A stretch of 64,000 nt of DNA from Streptomyces spongiicola (lineage in GTDB: Bacteria; Actinomycetota; Actinomycetes; Streptomycetales; Streptomycetaceae). The notes beneath the pieces are model-generated. The model ran no database searches and was not told the origin of the DNA. It saw nothing but the letters and a program-made list of their open reading frames with translations. The stretch lies in the NCBI RefSeq assembly GCF_003122365.1, contig NZ_CP029254.1:496001-560000 (forward strand), given 5' to 3'. The translations under genes were made by a program, and so were the position numbers. Of the stretch, positions 55,842 to 64,000 are shown piece by piece (the stretch's first letter is position 1; every line of letters begins with the position of its first letter).

Positions 55842-56866
55842 GGGCCGATCCTTCCATGCATCCGAAAAATACGGTCGTACGCGGCGGCCAACAGCTCCGG
55901 ATCATGCTTCGGAGCCCCGTCGGGTCTGGCCACGGGCGCCAGCTCGACCGCGGCACCGAGCCGCTTCGCCGCGTCGGCGAGGGACTCGCGGTCGGGCACG
56001 GCGGCCTCGTCGGCCAGCACCACGTCCAGGGCGAGTTTAGGGGCGTGTCGCCCCAAAACCTCCAAATGACGCTGCGGAGAGAAGCCCTCCGTTTCCCCGG
56101 GCTGCGGAGCCAGGTTGAGCGAGAGGACACGCCGGGCCCTGGTCTCGACGAGCGCGTCCAGCAGCTCGGGCACGAGGAGGTGCGGAATCACCGAGGAGAA
56201 CCAGGAGCCGGGCCCGAGGACCACCCAGTCCGCGTCGAGCACGGCGTCGACGGCGTCCGGGACGGCCGGCGGGTCGTTCGGCACCAGGTGCACGGACTGC
56301 ACCTCGCCCGGCGTCAGCGCGACGGTCGCCTGCCCGCGGACCGTGCCCACCTCGTCGGGTCGGGCCGGGTCGTGTCCCCTGACCAGTGCCTGGAGTTCCA
56401 GCGGCACGGCGGACATCGGCAGCACCCGGCCGTGGGCGCCGAGCAGCCTGCCGACCAGGTCCAGGGCCTGGACATGGTCGCCGAGCTGCTCCCACAGCGC
56501 GACGATCAGCAGATTGCCGACCGCGTGCTCGTGCAGCTCGCCCTGGGACTGGAAGCGGTGCTGGATGACCCGGGACCAGGTCTGGCCCCACTCGTCGTCC
56601 CCGCACAGCGCCGCCAGCGCCTTGCGGAGGTCGCCGGGCGGCAGTACCCCCAGCTCCTTGCGGAGCCGGCCGCTGGAGCCCCCGTCGTCGGCGACGGTGA
56701 CGACGGCGGTGAGGTCGCCCGTGATACGGCGCAGCGCGGCGAGGGACGCCGAGAGGCCCATGCCGCCGCCGAGCGCGACGACCTTGGGCTGGGTTCCGCG
56801 CCTGCGGCCGGCGCGGAGCGTGTCACCGCCCCGCAGCCGGCGCAGGCGGGGGTTGCGTCCGGTCAC
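55832..56866 (-). CDS. YvcK/CofD-like gluconeogenesis factor
   Basis: 344 residues, Rossmann-like CofD/YvcK fold: [20 protein letters not shown] at the start, [17 protein letters not shown], and [20 protein letters not shown]. YvcK proteins bind UDP-sugars and adjust carbon flux into the cell wall. The rapZ-yvcK-whiA order is conserved in Gram-positive bacteria. GTG 56866 overlaps the rapZ stop (GTGA). Confidence 0.93.
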   Translation of the reverse strand: MTGRNPRLRRLRGGDTLRAGRRRGTQPKVVALGGGMGLSASLAALRRITGDLTAVVTVADDGGSSGRLRKELGVLPPGDLRKALAALCGDDEWGQTWSRVIQHRFQSQGELHEHAVGNLLIVALWEQLGDHVQALDLVGRLLGAHGRVLPMSAVPLELQALVRGHDPARPDEVGTVRGQATVALTPGEVQSVHLVPNDPPAVPDAVDAVLDADWVVLGPGSWFSSVIPHLLVPELLDALVETRARRVLSLNLAPQPGETEGFSPQRHLEVLGRHAPKLALDVVLADEAAVPDRESLADAAKRLGAAVELAPVARPDGAPKHDPELLAAAYDRIFRMHGRIGPWR

Positions 56867-57804
56867 TCGCGCCCCATGTCCCGATGGACGACGACGGTCT
56901 CGATCCCCTCGGTGCCGAGCCGGGCGGCGAGCTTCTCGGACATCGCCACCGAGCGGTGCTTGCCGCCCGTGCAGCCGACGGCGATCGTCACGTACCGCTT
57001 GCCCTCGCGGCGGTAGCCCGCGGCGATCAGCTGCAGCAGCCCGGTGTACTGGTTGAGGAACTCCTTGGCGCCGGGCTGGTTGAAGACATAGCCCGACACC
57101 TCCTCGTTCAGGCCGGTGAAGGGGCGCAGCTCCGGGACCCAGTGCGGGTTCGGCAGGAAGCGGCAGTCCACCACCAGGTCGGCGTCGACGGGCAGGCCGT
57201 ACTTGTACCCGAACGACATCACGGTGGCCCGCAGCTCCGGCTCCTCGTCGCCCGCGAACTGGGCGTCCATCTTGGCGCGCAGCTCGTGGACGTTGAGGCT
57301 GGAGGTGTCGATCACCAGGTCGGCGTCGCCGCGCAGCTCCCGGAGGAGGTCCCGCTCGGCGGCGATGCCGTCGACGATCCGGCCGTCGCCCTGGAGCGGG
57401 TGCGGGCGGCGCACGGACTCGAAGCGGCGCACCAGGGCCTCGTCGGACGACTCCAGGAAGACGATCCGGCGGGTGACCTGCTTGGCGTCGAGGTCCGCGA
57501 GGGACTCGCGGAGGTTGTCGAAGAACCGCCGGCCGCGGACGTCCACGACGACGGCGATCCGGGCGACGTTGCCCTGGGAGCGTGCGCCGAGTTCCACCAT
57601 GGTGGGGATCAGCGCGGGCGGCAGGTTGTCCACGACGAACCAGCCGAGGTCCTCCAGGCACTTCGCCGCGGTACTGCGGCCGGCGCCCGACATTCCGGAG
57701 ATGATCACCAGCTCGGGGATGGCCGCCTCTGCGGCCTGCCCGGCCTCGGTGGTGCCCGTATCCACGTCTCCTGCTCCGTGTTCTGGTCTGTTCTGCTCGG
57801 TCAT
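56863..57804 (-). CDS. rapZ: RapZ-family nucleotide-binding protein (YvcJ)
   Basis: 313 residues. A P-loop GMSGAGRST in which the usual Walker lysine is Arg, as is normal for this family. Also [11 protein letters not shown], and the conserved C-terminal domain [20 protein letters not shown] to [19 protein letters not shown]. In E. coli RapZ controls glmZ small RNA decay; the actinobacterial role is not established. An acidic 30-residue N-terminal extension is present. ATG 57804 overlaps the uvrC stop. Confidence 0.94.
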   Translation of the reverse strand: MTEQNRPEHGAGDVDTGTTEAGQAAEAAIPELVIISGMSGAGRSTAAKCLEDLGWFVVDNLPPALIPTMVELGARSQGNVARIAVVVDVRGRRFFDNLRESLADLDAKQVTRRIVFLESSDEALVRRFESVRRPHPLQGDGRIVDGIAAERDLLRELRGDADLVIDTSSLNVHELRAKMDAQFAGDEEPELRATVMSFGYKYGLPVDADLVVDCRFLPNPHWVPELRPFTGLNEEVSGYVFNQPGAKEFLNQYTGLLQLIAAGYRREGKRYVTIAVGCTGGKHRSVAMSEKLAARLGTEGIETVVVHRDMGRE

Positions 57805-59867
57805 TCCGTGGTTCCCCCGTTCCCTTCCGTCACTGCTGCCCCGTCATCCTCTTCAATGATCTCGCCTGTCGCCATGTTCACCGCCGGAGCGGCCGGCGCG
57901 GCCTGCGCCAGCGCGGCGGCAACGGCCTCGGCGGTCTTCCTGCCGAACCCCGGGACCTCGCAGATCTGCTCGACCGTGGCCTGCCGCAGCCTCCTCACCG
58001 AGCCGAAGTACTTGATCAGCGCCTGCTTGCGGGCGGCGCCCAGACCCGGCACGGAGTCCAGCGGGCCGGACCTCAGCCGCTTGGTCCGCTTGGAGCGCTG
58101 GTAGCGGATGGCGAAGTCGTGGGCGGTGTCCCGCACCCGCTGGATGAGGTACAGCCCCTCGCTGGAGCGGGGCAGCACGACCGGGTCGTCCTCCCCCGGC
58201 AGCCACACCTCCTCCATGCGCTTGGCGATCCCGGCGACGGCGACGTCGTCGATGCCCAGCTCGTCCAGGGCCCGCCGGGCCGCCGCCACCTGCGGCTGCC
58301 CGCCGTCGACGAGCACCAGCTGCGGCGGGTAGGCGAACCGCCTGGGCCTGCCGTCATCCGCCGGGGCAGCCGGGGCCTCGCCGGCCGCCCCGGCGCTGCC
58401 GGCCTCGCCGCCCTCCGGAACCGCCCACTCGCCGGTCTTCTCCCGCTCCATGAGATACCGCCGGAAGCGCCTGCTGATCACCTCGTGCATCGAGCGGGCG
58501 TCGTCCTGGCCCTCGCCGTGCCACAGCTGCGTGTCCCCGGCACGGCCCTTGATCTGGAAGCGCCGGTACTCGCCCTTCCGGGGCAGCCCGTCCTCGAACA
58601 CCACCATGGACGCGACGACGTCCTGGCCCTGGAGGTGGGAGATGTCGAAGCACTCGATCCGCAGCGGCGCCGAGTCCAGGCCGAGCGCCTCGGCGATCTC
58701 CTCCAGGGCCCGGGAGCGGGTGGTCAGATCGCTCGCGCGCCTGGTCTTGTGCAGGACGAGGGCCTGCTGGGCGTTGCGCCCGACCGTCGCCATGAGGTCC
58801 TTCTTGTCGCCGCGCTGCGGGACGCGCAGCGACACGGCCGAGCCCCGCCGGCCGCCGAGCCACTGGGTGACCGCGGCGGGGTCGTCGGGCAGGGCCGGGA
58901 CGAGCACCTCCCTGGGGACGGCGTCGCCGCTCTCCTCCCCGTACAACTGCTGCAGCGCGTGCTCGACGAGGCCGGCGGTGTCGACGGCCTCGACCTTGTC
59001 GGTGACCCAGCCGCGCTGGCCGCGCACCCGCCCGCCGCGGACGTGGAAGATCTGGACGGCGGCCTCCAGTTCGTCCTCGGCGACCGCGATCAGATCCGCG
59101 TCGGTCGCGTCGGCCAGCACCACCGCGTTCTTCTCCATGGCGCGTCCGAGGGCCTCCAGGTCGTCCCGCAGCCGGGCGGCCCGCTCGTACTCCATGTCCT
59201 CGGCGGCCGCCGTCATCTCCTTCTCCAGGCGGCGGATGTAGGTGCCGGTGCGGCCGGCCATGAAGTCGCAGAACTCCTCGGCCAGTTCGCGGTGCTCCCC
59301 GGCACCGACCCGGCCGACGCAGGGCGCGGAGCACTTGCCGATGTAGCCCAGCAGGCAGGGCCTGCCGGTCCGCTCCGCGTTCCTGAACACCCCGGCGGAG
59401 CAGGTGCGCACGGGAAACACCCGGAGCATCAGGTCGACCGTCTCGCGGATTGCCCACGCGTGCGCGTACGGGCCGAAGTAGCGCACGCCCTTCTTCTTGG
59501 CGCCACGCATCACCTGGACCCTCGGGAACGCCTCGTCCATCGTCACCGCGAGGTACGGATAGCTCTTGTCGTCCCGGTACTTGACGTTGAACCGGGGATC
59601 GAACTCCTTGATCCAGGAGTACTCCAGCTGGAGCGCCTCCACCTCCGTGGACACGACGGTCCACTCGACGGAGGCCGCGGTCGTGACCATCGTGCGGGTC
59701 CGCGGGTGCAGACCCGCCAGGTCCTGGAAGTAGTTCGCCAGCCGCTGCCGCAGGCTCTTCGCCTTGCCGACGTAGATCACCCGGCGGTGCGCGTCGCGGA
59801 ACCTGTAGACCCCCGGGGAGTCGGGGATCTGTCCCGGCTTGGGGCGGTAGCTGGAGGGGTCTGCCAT
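57801..59867 (-). CDS. uvrC: Excinuclease ABC subunit UvrC
   Basis: 688 residues. GIY-YIG nuclease domain at the start ([20 protein letters not shown]), a cysteine-rich stretch ([19 protein letters not shown]), UvrB-interacting UVR motif ([19 protein letters not shown]), RNase H-like nuclease region ([20 protein letters not shown]) and C-terminal tandem helix-hairpin-helix ([20 protein letters not shown]). A 30-residue Ala/Gly insertion near residue 505 ([20 protein letters not shown]) is low complexity. It makes both incisions in nucleotide excision repair. ATG 59867. Confidence 0.97.
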   Translation of the reverse strand: MADPSSYRPKPGQIPDSPGVYRFRDAHRRVIYVGKAKSLRQRLANYFQDLAGLHPRTRTMVTTAASVEWTVVSTEVEALQLEYSWIKEFDPRFNVKYRDDKSYPYLAVTMDEAFPRVQVMRGAKKKGVRYFGPYAHAWAIRETVDLMLRVFPVRTCSAGVFRNAERTGRPCLLGYIGKCSAPCVGRVGAGEHRELAEEFCDFMAGRTGTYIRRLEKEMTAAAEDMEYERAARLRDDLEALGRAMEKNAVVLADATDADLIAVAEDELEAAVQIFHVRGGRVRGQRGWVTDKVEAVDTAGLVEHALQQLYGEESGDAVPREVLVPALPDDPAAVTQWLGGRRGSAVSLRVPQRGDKKDLMATVGRNAQQALVLHKTRRASDLTTRSRALEEIAEALGLDSAPLRIECFDISHLQGQDVVASMVVFEDGLPRKGEYRRFQIKGRAGDTQLWHGEGQDDARSMHEVISRRFRRYLMEREKTGEWAVPEGGEAGSAGAAGEAPAAPADDGRPRRFAYPPQLVLVDGGQPQVAAARRALDELGIDDVAVAGIAKRMEEVWLPGEDDPVVLPRSSEGLYLIQRVRDTAHDFAIRYQRSKRTKRLRSGPLDSVPGLGAARKQALIKYFGSVRRLRQATVEQICEVPGFGRKTAEAVAAALAQAAPAAPAVNMATGEIIEEDDGAAVTEGNGGTTE

Positions 59868-60075
59868 GTCGCCCACCCTACTGGCGGGCACGGACAGGCG
59901 GGCCGGCCGAGAGGCGTGCGGACACCCGTCGTCGCGCCGGCGGTCCGAACCCGGCGGTCCCGCGGTCCCGGCCCCGGGGGCCCGCGCCGGAGCAGGGCGC
60001 GGGAGGGCCGGGGAGGCAGGAAAGGGCCTGGTGGGGCCTGGGCGGGCCGGAAGCCGGGCCGGGGCGGAGCGGAGC

Positions 60076-60270
60076 GGGAGAGCCCGGGCCGGCAGAGGTC
60101 GGGGCGAGGCGGGAGAGCACGGGCCGACAGAGGCCGGGGCGGAGGGGAGCGGGAGAGCCCGGGCCGGCAGAGGTCGGGGCGGGGCGGAAGAGCACGGGCA
60201 GGCAGGAGTCGGGGCGGAGCGGGAGTCGGACCGGGAGAGCACGGGCAGGCGCGGGCCGGCAGGGGTCGCC
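60076..60270. repeat. Degenerate 35-bp minisatellite, about five units
   Basis: Units of 35-40 bases begin GGGAGAGC(C/A)CGGGC at 60076, 60111, 60151, 60186 and, after a 12-base fragment, 60233. Confidence 0.8.
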
Positions 60271-60426
60271 GCTGCTCCCGGTGCGTCCGGACCCTCACCG
60301 CCCGGTGGCGCCGTTCCGGGCGCCCCGGGCCCGGGCCACGGCGCCTTTCGGACGCCCTCCGAACGCCTTTCGGACGCCTTTCCGGTGCCTTTCCGGTGCC
60401 TTTCGGGCCGGAACCCGGACAGGCCA

Positions 60427-60455
60427 TTGTCCGGTAGGTGCCGGCACGCTTCAAT
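60427..60455 (+). promoter_or_regulatory. Possible promoter of the XRE-like gene
   Basis: TTGTCC, 17-base spacer and TTCAAT, about 130 bases before the start codon. Confidence 0.35.
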
Positions 60456-60583
60456 GCGGTGTGACACGCGGCCGGGCCGGCTGCGCCGCAAGGACACGGT
60501 CCGCCGCGGTCGGTCGCGTCCGCACGCCCCGCCCTCGGTGCGAGGGCCCACCGGGCCGCGGTGCACATCCATTGAGGAGCCCC

Positions 60584-61528
60584 ATGGGACACGCCGTGCA
60601 CTCCGCGCACACGCGGGCCGAGCTGGACCGGGTACTGCTCACGGGCCCCTTCCATCTCGCCCTGCGCGCCGCGCTCGCGGTGCGGGGACTGCCGCTCCAG
60701 CGAGTGCAGCACCATCTCGCCCATCGGGGCATCAAGGTCGGGGTGACCAGCCTGAGTTACTGGCAGCAGGGGGCCCGTCGGCCCCGGCGCCCCGAGTCGC
60801 TGCGCGCCGTTCGGGCGCTCGAGGACGTGCTCGGGTTGCCGGAGAACTCGCTGCTCCGGCTGCTCCCCGGCGACGGCGCGCCCGGCCCCCAGTGCCCCGC
60901 AGCCCCCTCGCCGCGCACGCCCGCCGCGGCGTCCGCGGCGGTCGAGCGACTGCTGACCGGGCTCGGCCGGCCCGCGGACGGGGGCCTGCACACCATGGGG
61001 CACCACGAGCGCGTGCGGATCGGGCCGGGCGGCGAACTGCTGGGCCGGGACTCCCAGAAGATCGTGCGCGCCCGGCGCGACGGCGTCGACCGCCTGCTCG
61101 CCGTCCACCGCGGCGACGCCGGATGGGATCCGGCACGGGTGACGGTGCGCGCGACGGAGAACTGCCGCCCGGGGCGCGTCCGGTACGACCGGGACGCGGG
61201 GGTGCTGGTCGCGGAACTCCTCCTCGACGCGCGGCTGCGGTCCGGTGAGACGTATCTCCTCTGCTACGGCTTCGAGGACGGCACGGCGGGGCCGAGCGGC
61301 GAGTACCTGCGCGGCTTCCGCGACTCCGGCGGGCAGTACGTACTCCAGATCCGCTTCGACACGGCGGCGCTGCCGGTGCGATGCCGGCACTTCGCCCAGA
61401 ACTCCCCCGGCGCGGCGCGGATCTGCCGGGCCGAACTGGCGCCGAGCGGCAGGCACCCGTCGGTGCACCTGGTCGACCAGGAGGTGCGGCCGGGGATCCA
61501 GGGGATCGACTGGCAGTGGGAGCGCTGA
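60584..61528 (+). CDS. XRE-like HTH protein of unknown function (streptomycete-conserved)
   Basis: 314 residues. The N-terminal 90 residues look like an XRE-type helix-turn-helix with a degenerate turn: [58 protein letters not shown]. The remaining 200 residues are beta-rich ([40 protein letters not shown]) and end in [19 protein letters not shown] recognise no family there. ATG 60584 has GAGGAG four bases upstream. It probably acts as a regulator, but this is inference from the HTH only. Confidence 0.75.
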   Translation: MGHAVHSAHTRAELDRVLLTGPFHLALRAALAVRGLPLQRVQHHLAHRGIKVGVTSLSYWQQGARRPRRPESLRAVRALEDVLGLPENSLLRLLPGDGAPGPQCPAAPSPRTPAAASAAVERLLTGLGRPADGGLHTMGHHERVRIGPGGELLGRDSQKIVRARRDGVDRLLAVHRGDAGWDPARVTVRATENCRPGRVRYDRDAGVLVAELLLDARLRSGETYLLCYGFEDGTAGPSGEYLRGFRDSGGQYVLQIRFDTAALPVRCRHFAQNSPGAARICRAELAPSGRHPSVHLVDQEVRPGIQGIDWQWER

Positions 61529-61579
61529 CGCGGGGCCGCCGGCTGGGCACCGCGCAGCGGAGAAGCGGTACGGGCGGGC

Positions 61580-62008
61580 TCAGACCTCCGGGCCCGCCAC
61601 CAGCTTCCCGTTCCGCACCCGCACCGGGACCTCCGGAAGCGGCACGGTGGCCGGGCCCCGGAGAGCCGTGCCGGTCGTCACATCGAACCGGCTGCCGTGG
61701 CAGGGACAGTTGCCCTCGGTGCCCTCCACCTTGTCGAGGACGCAGCCGGCGTGGGTGCACTGGGCGCTGAACGCCCGGTACCGGCCCTCCGCCGGGCAGT
61801 GGACGACGAGCCGCTGCTCGCGGTAGAGCCGGGCGCCTCCCACCGGGACCTCCCCTGCGGCGCCGAGGTCGACCGGCGCGGTCGGCGTCGGGATCCGGGC
61901 GTGGCCCAGCTTGGACTCGGTGGAGCAGGCGGCGGCCCCCAGCCCGGCCGCTCCGGCGAGAGCGGCGCCTTTCAGCACGGTACGGCGGGCGGCGGGTCGG
62001 CCGGACAT
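61580..62008 (-). CDS. Exported Rieske (2Fe-2S) protein
   Basis: 142 residues. A twin-arginine signal ([19 protein letters not shown]) ends at a cysteine (AAAC-S) that could be lipidated. The Rieske domain has C-T-H (AQCTHAGCVLDK) and C-P-C-H (NCPCHGSRFD), both complete. Such small exported Rieske proteins pass electrons outside the membrane; the partner is unknown. ATG 62008 has GGAG upstream. It is divergent from the PfkB kinase gene. Confidence 0.9.
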   Translation of the reverse strand: MSGRPAARRTVLKGAALAGAAGLGAAACSTESKLGHARIPTPTAPVDLGAAGEVPVGGARLYREQRLVVHCPAEGRYRAFSAQCTHAGCVLDKVEGTEGNCPCHGSRFDVTTGTALRGPATVPLPEVPVRVRNGKLVAGPEV

Positions 62009-62139
62009 GAGGATCTCCACGGTGAGGGGCCCGGGTGGTCGACCCGACGATACCGGTGCAGATCGCGGCCCTTCCGGGCGGGTCCGCCGGGCCGGGACGG
62101 GACTGCCGCGCCCCGGAGCGATGGACTACGTTCTCAGCT

Positions 62140-63054
62140 GTGATCGTCGTCGCCGGTGAGTCCCTGATCGACCTGGTCCCGCTGCGGCCGGCCGGGGACG
62201 CACCGCTGCGGCCCCTGCTGCCGAGGCCGGGCGGCGGCCCGTACAACACGGCTGTGGCCCTGGGCCGCCTGGGGTCGCCCGTGGCCTTCTGCTCCCGTGT
62301 CTCGTCGGACGGCTTCGGCGAGGCGCTGCTGGACGGGCTGCGCGCGGCGGGGGTACGGACGTCACTGGTGCAGCGGGGCCCGGAGCCGACCAGTCTGGCG
62401 GTCGCCGAGGTCGGCGCGGACGGTTCGGCCGCCTACCGCTTCTATGTGACCGGCACCGCCGACCGGCTGTTCGCGCTGCCGGCGGAACTGCCGGACGGAG
62501 CCAGGGCGCTGGCCCTCGGCACCTGCTCGCTGGTGCTGGAACCGGGGGCGAGCGCGTACGAGGCCCTGCTGCGGCGCGAGGCGGGGCGCGGGGTGTTCAC
62601 CCTGCTCGATCCCAACATCCGCCCGGGGCTGGTCCCGGACGCCGGTGCGCACCGGGCGCGGTTCCGGGGCTGGCTGCCCTCGGTGTCGCTGCTGAAGCTC
62701 TCGGAGGAGGACGCCGCATGGCTCGGCGGCACGCCTGGGTGCTGGCTTGCCGAGGGTCCGGCCGCCGTGGTCGTGACACACGGCGGTCGCGGTCTCACGG
62801 TACGCACCCGGGCGGGTGTGGAGGCCGCCGCCCCGGCCGCGGACGTGGCGGTGGCCGACACGATCGGAGCGGGCGACACCGTGAACGCGGCACTGCTGCA
62901 CGACCTCGACCGGCGCGGCGCCCTCTCCCGCCGAGGCCTGCTGGCCCTGGACGCCGCCGGCTGGACCGAGGTGCTCGCGTTCGCCGCCCGTGCCGCGGGC
63001 GTCACCTGCTCCCGCGCGGGCGCGGAGCCCCCGTACGCCGCCGAACTGGACTGA
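62140..63054 (+). CDS. PfkB-family carbohydrate kinase (fructokinase-like)
   Basis: 304 residues. Substrate-side motif GGGPYNTAVALGRLGSPVAF and the PfkB signature VADTIGAGDTVNAALLHD, with the catalytic Asp in GAGD. The sugar could be fructose, 2-keto-3-deoxygluconate or another; sequence alone does not decide. The start is GTG 62140 (IVVAGESLIDLVPL), the normal PfkB beginning; no strong ribosome-binding site is seen. Confidence 0.9.
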   Translation: MIVVAGESLIDLVPLRPAGDAPLRPLLPRPGGGPYNTAVALGRLGSPVAFCSRVSSDGFGEALLDGLRAAGVRTSLVQRGPEPTSLAVAEVGADGSAAYRFYVTGTADRLFALPAELPDGARALALGTCSLVLEPGASAYEALLRREAGRGVFTLLDPNIRPGLVPDAGAHRARFRGWLPSVSLLKLSEEDAAWLGGTPGCWLAEGPAAVVVTHGGRGLTVRTRAGVEAAAPAADVAVADTIGAGDTVNAALLHDLDRRGALSRRGLLALDAAGWTEVLAFAARAAGVTCSRAGAEPPYAAELD

Positions 63055-63464
63055 CCCGGCCGCCGAAACGGTCCGTGCCCCCGCGCGGCAGCCCTGGCAG
63101 AGCAGGACGGCTCCTCGAGGCGCCGGGACCTCGGAAGCGGGGCCGCGGAAGCCGAGGACCGCAGAAGCCGGGGACCTCGGAAGCCGGGGACCTCGGAACA
63201 GTGCGGCCCCAGCACGGGAACACCGCCGCAGCCCGGGGCCGGGAAGACTCCCACGCCCCGAGCACGGGAACACCACCGCGTCCCGGCACGAAACGGCCAC
63301 TCCGGCCCGGGAGCCGGGGGAGCCGGGGGAGCCGCCCTGGCCCGGGTCCCGGCGGCAGGGTCTGGAACAACCGGCCGGACCGCAGTATCCCGGGCCTCCG
63401 CGTCACAGCCCCGCCCCACGGCCCCGCGGCCCCGCCAGCAGACGGGGCCGGTCCCGAGACGGGG
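63055..63464. other. Convergent intergenic region with short repeats
   Basis: 410 bases between the kinase and uvrA 3' ends, with no gene seen. It includes two adjacent 16-bp GAAGCCGGGGACCTCG units (63164-63195), degenerate relatives to the left, and two copies of GAGCACGGGAACACC-like sequence (63200-63275). Confidence 0.6.
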
Positions 63465-64000
63465 TCAGGCCTTGCGGCTGCGGCTGCGCGACGCGGCCGT
63501 CTTCTTCCCGACCGGTGCCGCGTCTGCCGTCACCGTCTTCTTCACCGCGGTGGAGTTGGCGGAGACGACCGGTTTCCTGGACGCGGCCTTCTTCGCCGCC
63601 GTCTTGCGCGACTGCGGCGGGACGGAGTCGCTGACGCGCTCCGGGCCCAGGATGTCCCGCAGGAACTTGCCCGTGTGACTCGTCGGCACCCCGGCGACCT
63701 GCTCGGGAGTGCCCTCGGCGACGACGAGGCCGCCGCCGCTGCCGCCCTCGGGTCCCATGTCGACGACCCAGTCGGCGGTCTTGATCACATCGAGGTTGTG
63801 CTCGATCACGATCACGGTGTTGCCCTTGTCGACCAGTCCGGACAGCACGTTGATCAGCTTCGCGATGTCCTCGAAGTGCAGCCCGGTCGTCGGCTCGTCC
63901 AGCACGTAGACGGTCCGGCCGGTCGAACGCTTCTGCAGCTCGCTCGCCAGCTTCACCCGCTGCGCCTCACCGCCGGAGAGCGTGGGCGCGGGCTGGCCCA
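63465..64000 (-). CDS. uvrA: Excinuclease ABC subunit UvrA, 3' part (5' end outside window)
   Basis: 178 codons of the C-terminal part run off the right edge. The second ABC ATPase is recognisable: signature [15 protein letters not shown], Walker [15 protein letters not shown] and H-loop [16 protein letters not shown], then the conserved [10 protein letters not shown]. The last 50 residues are a Lys/Ala/Ser-rich basic tail ([25 protein letters not shown]), longer than in E. coli UvrA but common in streptomycetes. Confidence 0.96.
   Translation of the reverse strand, partial: GQPAPTLSGGEAQRVKLASELQKRSTGRTVYVLDEPTTGLHFEDIAKLINVLSGLVDKGNTVIVIEHNLDVIKTADWVVDMGPEGGSGGGLVVAEGTPEQVAGVPTSHTGKFLRDILGPERVSDSVPPQSRKTAAKKAASRKPVVSANSTAVKKTVTADAAPVGKKTAASRSRSRKA

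Larger units (their letters stand above)
59868..60583. other. Long intergenic region with minisatellites
   Basis: 716 bases with no supportable gene. It includes the 35-bp repeat array, then repeated GCCTTTCGGAC-type units (60343-60412), then the probable promoter of the XRE-like gene. Confidence 0.6.

Noticed and set aside
60076..60270. CRISPR-like or origin-like repeat array
   Set aside because: Units are degenerate and contiguous, with no spacers, no AT-rich unwinding region and no DnaA-type boxes; it is a minisatellite.

Overview
The window is a stretch of the linear chromosome core of a Streptomyces species or a close relative. The evidence is the very high GC content, the dense use of GTG starts and ATGA/GTGA stop-start overlaps, and lineage-typical genes: whiA, an RbpA-family protein, opcA beside zwf, ectABCD, and an actinobacterial sufRBDCSU operon containing a Rieske gene. 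From memory, the gene order matches the conserved Streptomyces block that runs from the cobalamin genes through ectABCD, suf, the pentose-phosphate genes, glycolysis and whiA to uvrA. No rRNA, tRNA, CRISPR array, insertion sequence, phage or plasmid gene was recognised.

Layout, left to right. 1-2778: end of a cobalamin operon (cobB 3' part, CbiG C-terminal-domain/CobE protein, cobC). 3004-4092: amidohydrolase on the minus strand. 4769-8117: ectABCD, making ectoine and 5-hydroxyectoine, behind an unusually AT-rich upstream region. 8284-8481: remnant of an old-yellow-enzyme gene. 8800-14442: class V aminotransferase, GNAT acetyltransferase, penicillin-binding protein, small membrane protein and two-domain TerD protein. 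14678-18783: Tudor-like small protein, large unknown protein and secreted nuclease. 19263-21535: DapA-family enzyme, small exported protein and dapD. 21545-22728: SMR efflux pump with a TetR regulator. 22975-29700: SUF iron-sulfur assembly operon under SufR. 30044-35569: ABC exporter, heme A synthase (ctaA), degenerate amidohydrolase, small unknown and heme O synthase (ctaB). 35932-42692: tkt-tal-zwf-opcA-pgl. 43100-46825: pgi with two PH-domain membrane proteins. 46994-50970: RbpA-family protein, secG and gap-pgk-tpiA. 51164-54124: secreted M14 carboxypeptidase. 54852-59867: uvrC-rapZ-yvcK-whiA. 60584-64000: XRE-like protein, Rieske protein, PfkB kinase and the 3' end of uvrA.

Most of the window is central metabolism and cell biology. 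The pentose-phosphate block makes NADPH and pentoses and is followed by glycolytic genes and YvcK/RapZ-type carbon and cell-wall regulators. SUF supplies Fe-S clusters, and ctaA/ctaB make the heme for cytochrome oxidase.

I did not find a convincing undescribed multi-gene system. The best leads are regulatory or evolutionary: a pair of near-identical operator sites at the SMR/TetR start; a SufR-type operator on a probably leaderless sufR promoter, with an iron-box-like sequence further upstream; helically phased GATAA motifs upstream of ectA; an amidohydrolase that has lost its expected metal ligands; and a marked abundance of short GC-rich tandem repeats in intergenic DNA and gene tails.
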